From Methylophaga pinxianii (GTDB lineage: Bacteria > Pseudomonadota > Gammaproteobacteria > Nitrosococcales > Methylophagaceae): a stretch of DNA of 45,129 nt. Position 1 is the first letter of the stretch. Each line of letters opens with the position of its first letter. Below are positions 7,513 through 17,306 of this stretch, piece after piece. The stretch spans positions 1 through 45,129 of the forward strand of contig NZ_JAJAEO010000161.1 in NCBI RefSeq assembly GCF_020447225.1, written 5' to 3'. The notes beneath the pieces are model-generated. The model searched no databases. It saw only the letters and a list, made by a program, of their open reading frames with translations, and was not told the origin of the DNA. A program made the translations under genes and the position numbers.

Positions 7513-9648
7513 TTACCAGTTGTAATTGACGGTTGCCAGGACTTCACGGCCTGGATTGTAATAATCGGCAGTGCCTGATCCCACTACGTGTTGCTCATCA
7601 AACAGGTTACGCACGTACACCGTTAAATCGGTATTTTGATAAAACTCATAACTGAATGAAGAATCAACCAAAGTTGCTGAATCGCTCTTTGCTGAATTCA
7701 CCGCATCGAAGTAGTACGATCCGGTATAACGAACACCAAGGCCCAAACTCATGGCTTGAGCCGGAAATGTGTAATGCCCCCAAACTGAAGCCATTTGTTT
7801 TGGCGCAGCAGTAAATTCATTACCTTTAATAGAAGAGCCATCACGTAAGGTGCCACTTACTACTTCTGTCTCCATATAGGAATAAGCACCAGTTAAGCTG
7901 AAACGATCGGTTAATTCTACTTTGGCCTCTAGATCCAGCCCTTTTACTCTTGATTCACCAATTGTCTCCCGTTCAATCGATCCATTTTCTTGTACAACAG
8001 CGATAGTGACATCGTCTTTGCTCAGATCATAGATAGCCATTGAATAAAGCGCGTTTGAACCAGCAGGGGCAAATTTCAAGCCCACTTCATATTGCTTTCC
8101 ACGCTCTGGTTTTACACCAATTGATGGAGGAGCTACCGATTCAACCATACTAATATAAGTGGACACTTCGTCTGTAACTTTATAGGTTAGCGCGCCACGC
8201 AATGATGTTTCAGTTAAATTATCCGACGTTTCGAATCCGGTAATATCCGTACTTGAAAGATCCATGTGATCAGTACGAACTCCAGCGGTAACAATAAATC
8301 GCTCAGCAAATGACAAGTTTTGTTGTAGGAAAAAAGACTCCGTGGTGTACTCCTGATCATTAGCACTATAGGGTGCCGGAAGATTCGTAATACCGCTGTA
8401 AACTGGATTTGCAATATTGATAGGAGCGACTACAGTCTCATCATAAATACTACTGTCTTCGGTAGATGCATCACGATACTCAACACCAATGAGCGTACTT
8501 GTATCAAAGTGCTCAAAGCGAGCATCATATTGCACAATTGCGTTACCTATTAGCTCCTGAGCTTGACTGTCTGTCCCAAAATAAGCTCTGTTTGCCCCTG
8601 CAGCGCTTGATGTGCCAGTCAAATAGGCATAACCAAAATCATCGGTTAAATCGCTGTAGCGCAAATTAGCACGAACAATAAAACCGTTATCAAAGTCATG
8701 GCTGAACAAACCGGTTATGCTGGTGCGTTCTACATCCTGAGAATTGAAATCGGGTTCACCATAAAACTCATCGCGGTCATACTCTCTGTCTTTAGGATAA
8801 CCACCACTGTTTGGTGTGCTATCACGGTTCAGATAATCCAATAATAATGTGGCTGAGGTGAAATCTGTTGGCTCCCAGGTAATGCCGCCCAAGAAGAATT
8901 CATTATCGTCTTTGGAATAATCGTATTCGCGTTCGCTGTCCTGAAATTTACCGGTAAAACGGTAAGCCACCGTTTTGTCTTCATTTAAGGTGTCACCGAC
9001 ATCAATACCGACTTCCTTACGGTCAAATGAACCATATCGGGCATAACCACTGCCAAACTGCTCGAACTTTGGTGTTTTGCTGACAAAGTTAACTGAACCG
9101 CCTGGGTCAGCAGGGCCAAACAAGGTTGAGTTTGCACCGCGCAACACTTCAACACGCTCAAAGGCATAAGCATCTTCACGAACACCGCGCATTGATCCTA
9201 ATGTCATACCATCACGATATGTCGTGGCCTGAAAGCCGCGGATCTGGAAGTAATCATTACGATCATCAGTACCGTAAAAATCCGTGATAATACCAGGCGT
9301 GTATTGCAGCACTTCTTCGGTGGTGCTGGCGTGACGTTGCTCGATTTCTTTTTCTGTGATCACAGACACCGATGCTGGCGTATCAAGAATGCTGGTTGCG
9401 ACTTTGCCGCCTACAGAGATTTCCTGAGCAACAATGGAGTTTGCATCATCATCAGCAAGAGCCTGAGTGTTAACGATAATAGGGGAAAAACGATAAACTT
9501 CTTTATCACTCTCCTCCTGCGCCATAGTACTCATTGGAACTGTCATAAAAGGGGCACAAATAAAAATTGCAGCTGCATTACGTTGCATGGGGGTAAATTT
9601 TGCTATGAAAGTTTTTTTATTTCTCATCAGGGAATTCATCTTCAGCAC
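7513..9648 (-). CDS. TonB-dependent siderophore receptor (FhuA/FpvA-like)
   Basis: Outer-membrane ferric-siderophore transporter of about 711 aa. It has a long signal region ending ...STMAQ, a TonB-box-like stretch (SPIIVN, about residue 55), a plug domain (TPASVSVITEKEIEQR, then GFQATTYRDG and RVEVLRGANSTLFG) and a 22-strand barrel. The last residue is Trp (NYNW) rather than the more common Phe. The plug motifs PGGSVNFVSK and YRDGM are typical of the TIGR01783 siderophore subfamily. The start is uncertain: GTG 9648 or ATG 9639 (MNSLMRN); neither has a clear Shine-Dalgarno. A promoter, a candidate Fur box and a leader hairpin lie upstream, and a terminator follows. No siderophore synthesis genes are near. 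The ligand is unknown. Confidence 0.88.
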   Translation of the reverse strand: MLKMNSLMRNKKTFIAKFTPMQRNAAAIFICAPFMTVPMSTMAQEESDKEVYRFSPIIVNTQALADDDANSIVAQEISVGGKVATSILDTPASVSVITEKEIEQRHASTTEEVLQYTPGIITDFYGTDDRNDYFQIRGFQATTYRDGMTLGSMRGVREDAYAFERVEVLRGANSTLFGPADPGGSVNFVSKTPKFEQFGSGYARYGSFDRKEVGIDVGDTLNEDKTVAYRFTGKFQDSEREYDYSKDDNEFFLGGITWEPTDFTSATLLLDYLNRDSTPNSGGYPKDREYDRDEFYGEPDFNSQDVERTSITGLFSHDFDNGFIVRANLRYSDLTDDFGYAYLTGTSSAAGANRAYFGTDSQAQELIGNAIVQYDARFEHFDTSTLIGVEYRDASTEDSSIYDETVVAPINIANPVYSGITNLPAPYSANDQEYTTESFFLQQNLSFAERFIVTAGVRTDHMDLSSTDITGFETSDNLTETSLRGALTYKVTDEVSTYISMVESVAPPSIGVKPERGKQYEVGLKFAPAGSNALYSMAIYDLSKDDVTIAVVQENGSIERETIGESRVKGLDLEAKVELTDRFSLTGAYSYMETEVVSGTLRDGSSIKGNEFTAAPKQMASVWGHYTFPAQAMSLGLGVRYTGSYYFDAVNSAKSDSATLVDSSFSYEFYQNTDLTVYVRNLFDEQHVVGSGTADYYNPGREVLATVNYNW

Positions 9649-9660
9649 TTGTAAATGGAA

Positions 9661-9680
9661 TTGTCGTTTTTTAGCGACAA
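9661..9680 (-). promoter_or_regulatory. Leader hairpin upstream of the TonB receptor
   Basis: On the minus strand TTGTCG-CTAAAAAA-CGACAA folds into a 6-bp stem with an 8-nt loop. It lies between the predicted start site and the first codon, about 12 nt upstream of GTG 9648. It could affect translation or mRNA stability; this is inference. Confidence 0.35.
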
Positions 9681-9691
9681 TTAATTAATGA

Positions 9692-9720
9692 ATTATCGTA
9701 TACGCAACAAATAGTGTCAA
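9692..9720 (-). promoter_or_regulatory. Sigma-70 promoter of the TonB receptor gene
   Basis: On the minus strand a perfect -35 TTGACA (9715-9720) is separated by exactly 17 bp from a -10 GATAAT (9692-9697; one mismatch to TATAAT). Transcription would start near 9685, giving a leader of about 37 nt. Confidence 0.8.
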
Positions 9721-9727
9721 TAATAAT

Positions 9728-9746
9728 CTAAATGAAATTCATTAGC
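9728..9746. promoter_or_regulatory. Candidate Fur box
   Basis: The 19-bp minus-strand sequence GCTAATGAATTTCATTTAG matches the Fur consensus GATAATGATAATCATTATC at 12 of 19 positions and has TAATGA/TCATTA-type symmetry. It lies 7 bp upstream of the -35, next to an iron-siderophore receptor. Fur control is likely from the gene's role, but this exact site is inferred. Confidence 0.45.
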
Positions 9747-9970
9747 ATCTACAGAAAAATAAAATCTGATTTTTTTCGGTACAAATTGGCACTTTATCGT
9801 TAGGTTCTTACTCTCTGCATGGTCATGCAGTAATGAATAGTGTTTTTATTTCACGTAATTTTCACATTGCATTTTTTAGGGTCTTTTGAAGTCGTTTTTC
9901 CAAAACCGCGAATAAATCGTTTAGCTATCTTCTTCCCACAGCCGATTTATATCGTCGTGATTTCGCATCC

Positions 9971-10042
9971 TTGGTAAAGCATTTTTGAATCAAAGGTTAT
10001 CCAAATAATTATCAGTCCAGATTCACGGAAGACCTTTACCAA
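9971..10042 (+). promoter_or_regulatory. Nested inverted repeats in the DUF481 leader
   Basis: An outer pair, TTGGTAAAG (9971-9979) and CTTTACCAA (10034-10042), encloses an inner pair, TGAATC (9986-9991) and GATTCA (10020-10025). Both can pair in one RNA, forming a long stem that ends only 4 nt before the Shine-Dalgarno GGAG (10047-10050). This suggests a translational control element or paired protein-binding half-sites. No known riboswitch class is recognised. Confidence 0.35.
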
Positions 10043-10055
10043 ACATGGAGAAATC

Positions 10056-11219
10056 ATGCTTCAACGTCGATTGAGCACCGCTATATCCTCTATTCTACTT
10101 CTCACCTCCACCAGTCTATCGGCAGATCAGATTCTGCTTGATGATGGCAGCATTCTTAAAGGTTCTATCAAACAGATTTCAGAAGGCAAAGTTATTATGG
10201 ATACCGCCTTTGCCGATGAAGTGACCGTTGATTTTAATCGGGTGACACAAATCAGTACCGATCAGAAACATCTGATTGAACTGGATAGCAGTGACCGGGT
10301 TCTGGGCCAGTTGACGGTTAATGAACAGGGTCAGCATCAACTGACTGGTACAGCATTTGGCACAGTGGATATTGATCCAAAACGCATTAATACATTGTGG
10401 GAAACAGATGCCGCTAAACCACAAGTCGCCGAACTGGAACAAAAATATCAGCAGGAAATTGAGCAAATCAAAACCACTCAGGCACAGGAAAAAGCTGAGT
10501 TAGAAGAAACTTACACGGCAGAAGTGCAGCAACTTAGAGCCGAACGCGAAGCGCTGCTGGATCCGTGGAGCGGGAATCTGGCGTTTGGTGTTCAGGGAGC
10601 CAGTGGTAATACCGATCGGATGGCAGTGACCGGTCGCGGTGAACTGAATCGGGAGACGGCAGATGAAAGAATGGGCATGTATCTGGAAATCAACTACGCC
10701 AAGGAAGATGACGAGCAGACTGAAAATGAAAAACTGGCTGGGATTAAATTAGAACGCGATATCAGTGAAAATTACTTTGCGCGTGGCAGTGCCGATTTTG
10801 AGATTGATGATTTTGAAGAACTGGATTTACGCGCCATTACCACCGCCAGTCTGGGTCGGTTTTTTATTCAGGAACCGGATTTAATCTTTAAAGGCTTTGC
10901 TGGTGTCGGTTATCGGTTTGAGAGCTATTCCGACGGCACGACTGAAAAAGATCCAACCGGGGTTTTAGGATATGAAACCAATTACAACCTGAACAGCCGG
11001 ATGAATCTATTTCACGATTTAACCTATTACCCCTCGTTTAGCAGCCCCGGACAAAATTATCTGCTGGTCACCAATTTTGGTGCTGAAATGCCGATCACCA
11101 ATGATGAAGCCTGGAAACTACGTGCCAGTCTGCGTAGCCAGTACAACAGCCAACCCGCACCTGATGCCGAAACGACCGATACTAATTATCGCTTGAATCT
11201 GGTGTACGACTGGGATTAA
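10056..11219 (+). CDS. DUF481 outer-membrane protein with coiled coil
   Basis: 387-aa exported protein. A signal peptide (ending ...TSLSA) is followed by an SH3-like beta segment (DQILLDDGSILKGSIKQI) to about residue 110. A charged coiled coil comes next (about 125-168, EQKYQQEIEQIKTTQAQEKA) and then a C-terminal DUF481 beta-barrel (from about 170, AFGVQGASGNTDRMAVTGRG) ending LVYDWD. E. coli YdiY is a shorter relative. The extra N-terminal domain and coiled coil suggest interaction within the periplasm. ATG 10056 has GGAG 5 nt upstream. Function of the family is not established. The MITE lies 8 bp past the stop. Confidence 0.8.
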   Translation: MLQRRLSTAISSILLLTSTSLSADQILLDDGSILKGSIKQISEGKVIMDTAFADEVTVDFNRVTQISTDQKHLIELDSSDRVLGQLTVNEQGQHQLTGTAFGTVDIDPKRINTLWETDAAKPQVAELEQKYQQEIEQIKTTQAQEKAELEETYTAEVQQLRAEREALLDPWSGNLAFGVQGASGNTDRMAVTGRGELNRETADERMGMYLEINYAKEDDEQTENEKLAGIKLERDISENYFARGSADFEIDDFEELDLRAITTASLGRFFIQEPDLIFKGFAGVGYRFESYSDGTTEKDPTGVLGYETNYNLNSRMNLFHDLTYYPSFSSPGQNYLLVTNFGAEMPITNDEAWKLRASLRSQYNSQPAPDAETTDTNYRLNLVYDWD

Positions 11220-11227
11220 ACGCCTTA

Positions 11228-11556
11228 GGGTCTGTTGATCTTTCAGAGCCACCACTGCTGGAGGCTATTTTTTGTCTCACAAGGCGGAAATGATGCGATG
11301 TAGTTGCTCTACATAAGTCATTTCCAACGCCGTGAGGCGGAAAAATAGTCCCAGCCCTGCGGGTTGTGACTGAAAATGCACCACTCCGCGTTACTCGTCG
11401 TTTATTTAGAATAACTACAAAAACGCCAGGAGCGTTTTTGAGCGCAAGCCCCAAAGGGGTGAGATACAAGGATGTATCTCACAAACTGCTCTCCTCCCGC
11501 CTTGATTGGTGTATTTTCAGTCACAACAGAGGCGGCTATGAAAGATCAACAGACCC
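11228..11556. mobile_element. MITE-like palindromic element, 329 bp
   Basis: Terminal inverted repeats of 26 bp (11228-11253 and 11531-11556) start GGGTCTGTTGATCTTTCA and agree at 24 of 26 positions. Each is flanked by TA (11226-11227 and 11557-11558), consistent with a 2-bp target duplication. Inside are a folded arm near 11265-11355, a second 21-bp inverted repeat (11363-11383 with 11507-11527, 20 of 21 matching) and smaller hairpins (AAAAACGC-cagga-GCGTTTTT; GTGAGATACA-agga-TGTATCTCAC). No transposase is encoded, so it would need one in trans. IS5-type (IS427 group) or IS630-type elements make TA duplications, but I cannot assign the parent. Confidence 0.8.
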
Positions 11557-12431
11557 TAGGGATTACCCTGTAGCAGGTAATCGACAAAATCCGGCCGTTT
11601 ATATTGAACGGTCGGATGTTGTCGCCAGACCAGCTGAATGGATTTTGTTAAGGCATTATCTTCTACAGGAATGGCCGCCAAACTGCCGTGTTTCACTTCA
11701 TCGCGAACCGCTGATGCAAACACCAGTGAAATCCCCAACCCGGCACGAACTGCCTGTTTAACAGCCTCCGTACTGCCTAGTTGCATCGTGACGGTAGGCA
11801 TTTGTTGAAAATCCTGCAAATAGGCTTTTAATAAACGCCCGGTGCCGCTTCCCTGTTCTCCGCCTATCAGGTTTAATCCCGCCAGCATGGCTTTACTGAT
11901 CGATGGCAGCTTTGCCAGAGGATGATCGTTTGGGGTAATCAGTACCAGCGGTTCTGTTTTCCAGATTTGCGAATCAAAGCCGGCTTTAGGCGACCACCAC
12001 TCCATGAGCGCCATATCAATTTCAGCATTTTCCAGTTTTTCGGCGACATTGGGATTGCTATCTATCAGCAAATCCAGTGGGTCAGACTCAACCGTTTTAT
12101 CCTGCAAATACTGTCTCAAGTATGGCTGTAACAGATAAATACCGATATTGGAGCTGGCGCCCAGCTTCAGTGAGGGTTGCTGCACAGCCTGTAATGCTCT
12201 TTGTTGGATGCGTAACATGCTTTCCGCATAGGGCATCAGTCGTAAAGCATGCTCTGTCGGCTGACAACCACTTCGCACGCGTTTTATCAACGGTACGCGG
12301 AGCATCTCTTCCAGTTTTTGTATGTGCTGTGTGATTGTCGGTTGAGCCAGACCTAATTGATTGGCAGCCGCCTGAAAACTGTGCAGCTCAATCACGGTAA
12401 TCAGACTTTTCAGCCAGATCAGGTTGAGCAT
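11556..12431 (-). CDS. ptxE: LysR-family regulator of the phosphite operon (PtxE-like)
   Basis: 291-aa LysR-type regulator with an N-terminal winged helix-turn-helix (residues 1-60, FQAAANQLGLAQPTITQHI) and a periplasmic-binding-like effector domain from about 90. It is the fifth gene of the operon, as ptxE is in Pseudomonas stutzeri WM88, and its start overlaps the end of ptxD by 13 bp. AAGGGAAG lies upstream of ATG 12431. The stop codon TAG (11556-11558) is formed by the TA duplication plus the first base of the MITE, so the native C-terminus may have been altered slightly. The effector is unknown. Confidence 0.82.
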   Translation of the reverse strand: MLNLIWLKSLITVIELHSFQAAANQLGLAQPTITQHIQKLEEMLRVPLIKRVRSGCQPTEHALRLMPYAESMLRIQQRALQAVQQPSLKLGASSNIGIYLLQPYLRQYLQDKTVESDPLDLLIDSNPNVAEKLENAEIDMALMEWWSPKAGFDSQIWKTEPLVLITPNDHPLAKLPSISKAMLAGLNLIGGEQGSGTGRLLKAYLQDFQQMPTVTMQLGSTEAVKQAVRAGLGISLVFASAVRDEVKHGSLAAIPVEDNALTKSIQLVWRQHPTVQYKRPDFVDYLLQGNP

Positions 12432-13435
12432 GTTGCTTCCCTTTTCTCAGTTAATTGATTTGCCGGATCCAGTGGCTGTTCGTTCTGCAACACCCGGATA
12501 ATATTTTCCGCAGCGCGTTTTTCAATGGCCAGCCGAACCTTACTGACTGCTGAACCGATATGAGAAGTGAATAGCGTATTGGTATGCGCCAACAGATCCT
12601 GATCAATCTCATCAGGCCGATCCTCGCGGGCCCAGTCTTCCATTTCAAACACGTCGCTGGCATATCCCGCCAGATGGCCCGTATTCAGCATACGTAAAAC
12701 GGCTGCTTCATCGACAACCGAACCCCGACAAGGATTAACCAGAAAAGCACCCGGCTGCATCTGCTGCAAGCGCGGTTGATTGATCAAATGCTGAGTTTGT
12801 ACGTTTAAGGGCAGCGCCATAATCACAATATCGGCTTGTACAAGCGCTTCATCCAGTGACAAGAACTCCAGATTTAATGCCGCCTGTTTTTCAGCTGACA
12901 AAGGCTGTTGATCGGTATAAATTAATTTTGCATCCCAGCCTGACAACCTTTTTGCAATGGCCTGACCAATGGCTCCCATACCGATAATGGCAATGGTGGA
13001 ACCTTCAACCCCGAGACCATAAAACTGTGGTCGCCAGCCTTTAAAATAACCACTGCGTATATGCTGATCGGACGCTCGAATATGGCGAATGAGACCCACC
13101 ATCAGACCGATAGTCAGCTCTGCCGTAGGTACGGTCAACAGATCCGGTACAAAAGTCAGCCAGACATTATTTGCCGTGCAGGCTGCGACATCAAAATTGT
13201 CATAGCCTTTTAATGCCGCACCAATGACTTTTAATTTTGGGCAGCGCCGTAAAAACTCTGCATCCACGCGATCCGGCATAAACACCATCAAAGCATCTGC
13301 ATCATGTGCCAGCTGGATGGTATCGTTGCGTGACAGACTGCAGGAGGTCTGATTGGCTATCACATCACAATGCGGTGCCAGCATCTCCAGCACTTCATCA
13401 TGAACTCTATGGGTAATGACCAGTTTTGGTTTCAT
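12419..13435 (-). CDS. ptxD: NAD-dependent phosphite dehydrogenase
   Basis: PtxD oxidises phosphite to phosphate with NAD+ and belongs to the D-2-hydroxyacid dehydrogenase family. The 338-aa protein starting MKPKLVITHRV aligns without offset to the P. stutzeri enzyme over the landmark residues. These are Met53, Lys76 (ALKGYDNFD), Trp134, Tyr139, Arg237 (NPCRGS), Glu266 (DVFEMED) and His292 (TSHIGS). The Rossmann motif is GMGAIG (152-157). The residue that selects the cofactor (175) is Asp here instead of Glu, still acidic and so NAD-preferring. I chose ATG 13435 since AAGG lies 6 nt upstream; the ATG two codons earlier overlaps that site. It lies 9 bp after ptxC. Confidence 0.95.
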   Translation of the reverse strand: MKPKLVITHRVHDEVLEMLAPHCDVIANQTSCSLSRNDTIQLAHDADALMVFMPDRVDAEFLRRCPKLKVIGAALKGYDNFDVAACTANNVWLTFVPDLLTVPTAELTIGLMVGLIRHIRASDQHIRSGYFKGWRPQFYGLGVEGSTIAIIGMGAIGQAIAKRLSGWDAKLIYTDQQPLSAEKQAALNLEFLSLDEALVQADIVIMALPLNVQTQHLINQPRLQQMQPGAFLVNPCRGSVVDEAAVLRMLNTGHLAGYASDVFEMEDWAREDRPDEIDQDLLAHTNTLFTSHIGSAVSKVRLAIEKRAAENIIRVLQNEQPLDPANQLTEKREATCST

Positions 13436-13444
13436 TGTCATCCT

Positions 13445-14251
13445 TTACTTGAATTTTTTACGTAATACGCCGCTTAGTGCATCCACCAGCGTGACCATCA
13501 GCAGAATCACCAACAAAATCGCTAACACTTCCTGATATTGCATAATGCGCAGCGACCCCATCAGCTCAAAACCGATACCACCGGCACCCACCATGCCCAT
13601 CACCGTAGAGGCACGAAAGTTATATTCCCAGCGATAAATTGCTACATCGGCAAACTGCGGCATGACCTGTGGCAGAATCGCGTGATAGAGCACCTGCATT
13701 GGCGAGGCACCCGCCGCTCGGGCCGCTTCAACCGGCGCTTCGTCCACATGTTCAATCGCCTCAGCAAAGAACTTGCCGACCATACCGATCGAATGCAATG
13801 CCAAGGCCAACACACCTGGTAATGCACCAAAACCGACAGCGGCAACAAAGATAATCCCCATAATCAATTCCGGAACCGAGCGCAGCGCATTTAATACAAC
13901 GCGTGCCAGCTGAAACACCACACCATGTGGCGAAGTATTGCGGGCTGCCAGAAAAGCCATCGGTACCGAAAACATCACCGCAATCGCGGTGCCGGCAATA
14001 CTCATTGCCAAGGTATCGAGTAATGGCGAAAACCAGTTACGGATATTCGTAAAATCAGGTGGAAATGATTCGCCAGCCAAGGTGCCAATTGCCGGTAAAC
14101 CATTTGCCAGTATCTCGAAGTTGAGTACATTGACATACCAGGCAGCCAGCAGAATGATGGCCATTAAGGCCATCACTTGCAGGGTTTGACGTTTCCAGCG
14201 CTGACTGTAGCGTTTCAATACGTCTGAATGTTGGAGAATTTGGGTATTCAT
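13445..14251 (-). CDS. ptxC: Phosphite/phosphonate ABC transporter permease
   Basis: 268-aa inner-membrane permease of the PhnE/PtxC family. One transmembrane helix near the N-terminus (28-45) is followed by the BPD_transp_1 domain with several helices. The EAA loop, EAARAAGASPMQVLYHAILPQ-like, contacts the ATPase. It imports phosphite with PtxA and PtxB, and it is third in the operon. The gap to ptxB is 9 bp. Phosphonate import (PhnE) is an alternative on sequence alone, but the ptxD neighbour favours phosphite. Confidence 0.88.
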   Translation of the reverse strand: MNTQILQHSDVLKRYSQRWKRQTLQVMALMAIILLAAWYVNVLNFEILANGLPAIGTLAGESFPPDFTNIRNWFSPLLDTLAMSIAGTAIAVMFSVPMAFLAARNTSPHGVVFQLARVVLNALRSVPELIMGIIFVAAVGFGALPGVLALALHSIGMVGKFFAEAIEHVDEAPVEAARAAGASPMQVLYHAILPQVMPQFADVAIYRWEYNFRASTVMGMVGAGGIGFELMGSLRIMQYQEVLAILLVILLMVTLVDALSGVLRKKFK

Positions 14252-14260
14252 AAATCGCCC

Positions 14261-15972
<1,712 letters not shown>

Positions 15973-16039
15973 ATCATCACCTTTCGCAATATTAAGTCCC
16001 GCAGTATTGCGGTTTACAATCGAATGCTAAGGTTTGTGT

Positions 16040-16079
16040 ATGACCAAAAAATGAAGATTAGATGACGATTTAATGACAA
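16040..16079 (-). promoter_or_regulatory. Tandem Pho box upstream of ptxABCDE
   Basis: On the minus strand four heptamers repeat every 11 bp: TTGTCAT, TCGTCAT, TCTTCAT and TGGTCAT, each followed by an AT-rich 4-bp spacer. This is the direct-repeat layout bound by PhoB (consensus CTGTCAT-N4-CTGTCAT). It predicts induction of the phosphite operon under phosphate starvation. The downstream -10 is not obvious (TAGCAT is one option). Confidence 0.8.
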
Positions 16080-16102
16080 AGAGTGTTTTAACAGGCATAA
16101 AA

Positions 16103-16132
16103 AAACCGCCGTAGCAGCGCATACGGCGGTTT
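16103..16132 (-). terminator. Intrinsic terminator after ppnP
   Basis: An 11-bp stem (AAACCGCCGTA with TACGGCGGTTT) and an 8-nt loop are followed on the minus strand by a T-run. It separates ppnP from the ptx operon. Confidence 0.88.
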
Positions 16133-16155
16133 AGCAAAATCAGTTTAAATAAAAT

Positions 16156-16470
16156 CTAATCGAGATAACTGCAGCAATAATCCACTAATTCGGTGATTTC
16201 GATATCAAATGAAGAATTGGCCGGCACATTGAAAGACTGGCCATAAGTAATCGGTGTCCATTCACTATCGCCATCCAGACGGTAACGTAATTGACCGGCG
16301 AGAATTTCCATTAATTCTGCTTTCTCGGTACCAAATTTATATTCACCGGGCATCATAATGCCGAGGGTTTTATAACTGCCATCCTCAAAAGTGACTTTAC
16401 GGCTGGTGACTTTGCCATCGAAATAGATATTAGCTTCACGGGTTACCGTGACATTTTCAAATGTAGACAT
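16156..16470 (-). CDS. ppnP: Pyrimidine/purine nucleoside phosphorylase PpnP
   Basis: 104-aa single-domain cupin of the DUF1255/YaiE family, which in E. coli phosphorolyses several nucleosides to the free base and ribose-1-phosphate. Family landmarks are FDGKVTSRKV, GIMMPGEYKFGT, a central LAGQLRYRL and the C-terminal FNVPANSSFDIE. It is cytoplasmic and of normal length (E. coli 94 aa). It has its own Shine-Dalgarno (AAGAGA) and terminator. Confidence 0.88.
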   Translation of the reverse strand: MSTFENVTVTREANIYFDGKVTSRKVTFEDGSYKTLGIMMPGEYKFGTEKAELMEILAGQLRYRLDGDSEWTPITYGQSFNVPANSSFDIEITELVDYCCSYLD

Positions 16471-16515
16471 ACGATTCTCTTGAGTAAAAATGGGAAGAAA
16501 TATACGCCTCCGTTA

Positions 16516-17268
16516 TCACTGTGTCATCCAGTCTTTCATCTCTTTAAAGCCTTTAGGCACCTCATACTCGTAAAGTTTATCGGTTTTGGTTTCTGTCCAG
16601 GTGGCCCCGTTACGATCAACATAGTGAATGGTATCGTCATCCTTTTTAATCGCGTAATGGACATAGGGACTGCTGGAGGTCGGATCAGTAAACACAAAAC
16701 CATGCTGTACTTTTAACGATACATCCCGATCCACACCTTTCTGGTAAGTACCCAATACCGGTGTGACTCGCCACCAATAATAGTCATAACTGCTGGCGTT
16801 ATTTTTATATTCCATCGCCCGGATATGTTTGGCCCCTTGCGTATCAGCTTCTTCATACCAGTAGCCATCCAGCGTCTGGCCACTGATTTGGGGTGGCCGA
16901 ACAAAGTTATACAGTCCATTATTAAAACTGAAAGTCTGCTTGTCCCAATCTATTTCTGTGGTGATGGTTTTATTGGTTTTTTTACTGCTTTGGGTCGGCG
17001 TCATCGTCAATTGATTGCTATCGGTTAATTCAACCTGATAGGTGTTTTGTGGATCAGCCTCTCCAGTTGGAGAAAAGAAAGCCATACCATTTTCGAAGGT
17101 TAACACCCCACGTCCAGACGTATCGACCCACTGTCCTTGCAGGTTTTGCTGTTGGTCTTGACTGATAGTCGCAGCAGCTGCTGAAGCGGTGTCAGCTTGA
17201 ACACTTGTCATCATCGGCATTGAAAACAGCAAAGCTGCTACCGGGAATAAAATTCCGGATTTATCCAT
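16516..17268 (-). CDS. Exported protein of unknown function
   Basis: 250 aa with a signal peptide (ending ...SVQAD) and a mature part rich in Thr, Tyr and Trp. It probably forms two beta-rich lipocalin-like repeats (LQGQWVDTSGRGVLTFENG and LDGYWYEEADTQGA), since both halves open with a (G)xW motif. No cysteine or catalytic motif is visible. GAGAGA precedes ATG 17268. I do not recognise the family. A periplasmic or surface binding role is a guess from the fold-like pattern. Confidence 0.6.
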   Translation of the reverse strand: MDKSGILFPVAALLFSMPMMTSVQADTASAAAATISQDQQQNLQGQWVDTSGRGVLTFENGMAFFSPTGEADPQNTYQVELTDSNQLTMTPTQSSKKTNKTITTEIDWDKQTFSFNNGLYNFVRPPQISGQTLDGYWYEEADTQGAKHIRAMEYKNNASSYDYYWWRVTPVLGTYQKGVDRDVSLKVQHGFVFTDPTSSSPYVHYAIKKDDDTIHYVDRNGATWTETKTDKLYEYEVPKGFKEMKDWMTQ

Positions 17269-17306
17269 TTTCTCTCTCTTTCTTTAATTTATGGGTAAAA
17301 CGGTTT

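Larger units (their letters stand above)
9649..10055. other. Divergent regulatory region between the receptor and DUF481 genes
   Basis: This 407-bp AT-rich region has no gene. Its left third holds the receptor promoter, Fur box and hairpin. Its right end holds the nested inverted repeats of the DUF481 leader. Nothing distinctive was seen from about 9750 to 9970. Confidence 0.5.

Noticed and set aside
11366-11761. 131-codon plus-strand open frame across the MITE
   Set aside because: It lies in palindromic MITE DNA and then runs antisense through ptxE. No ribosome-binding site or known product.
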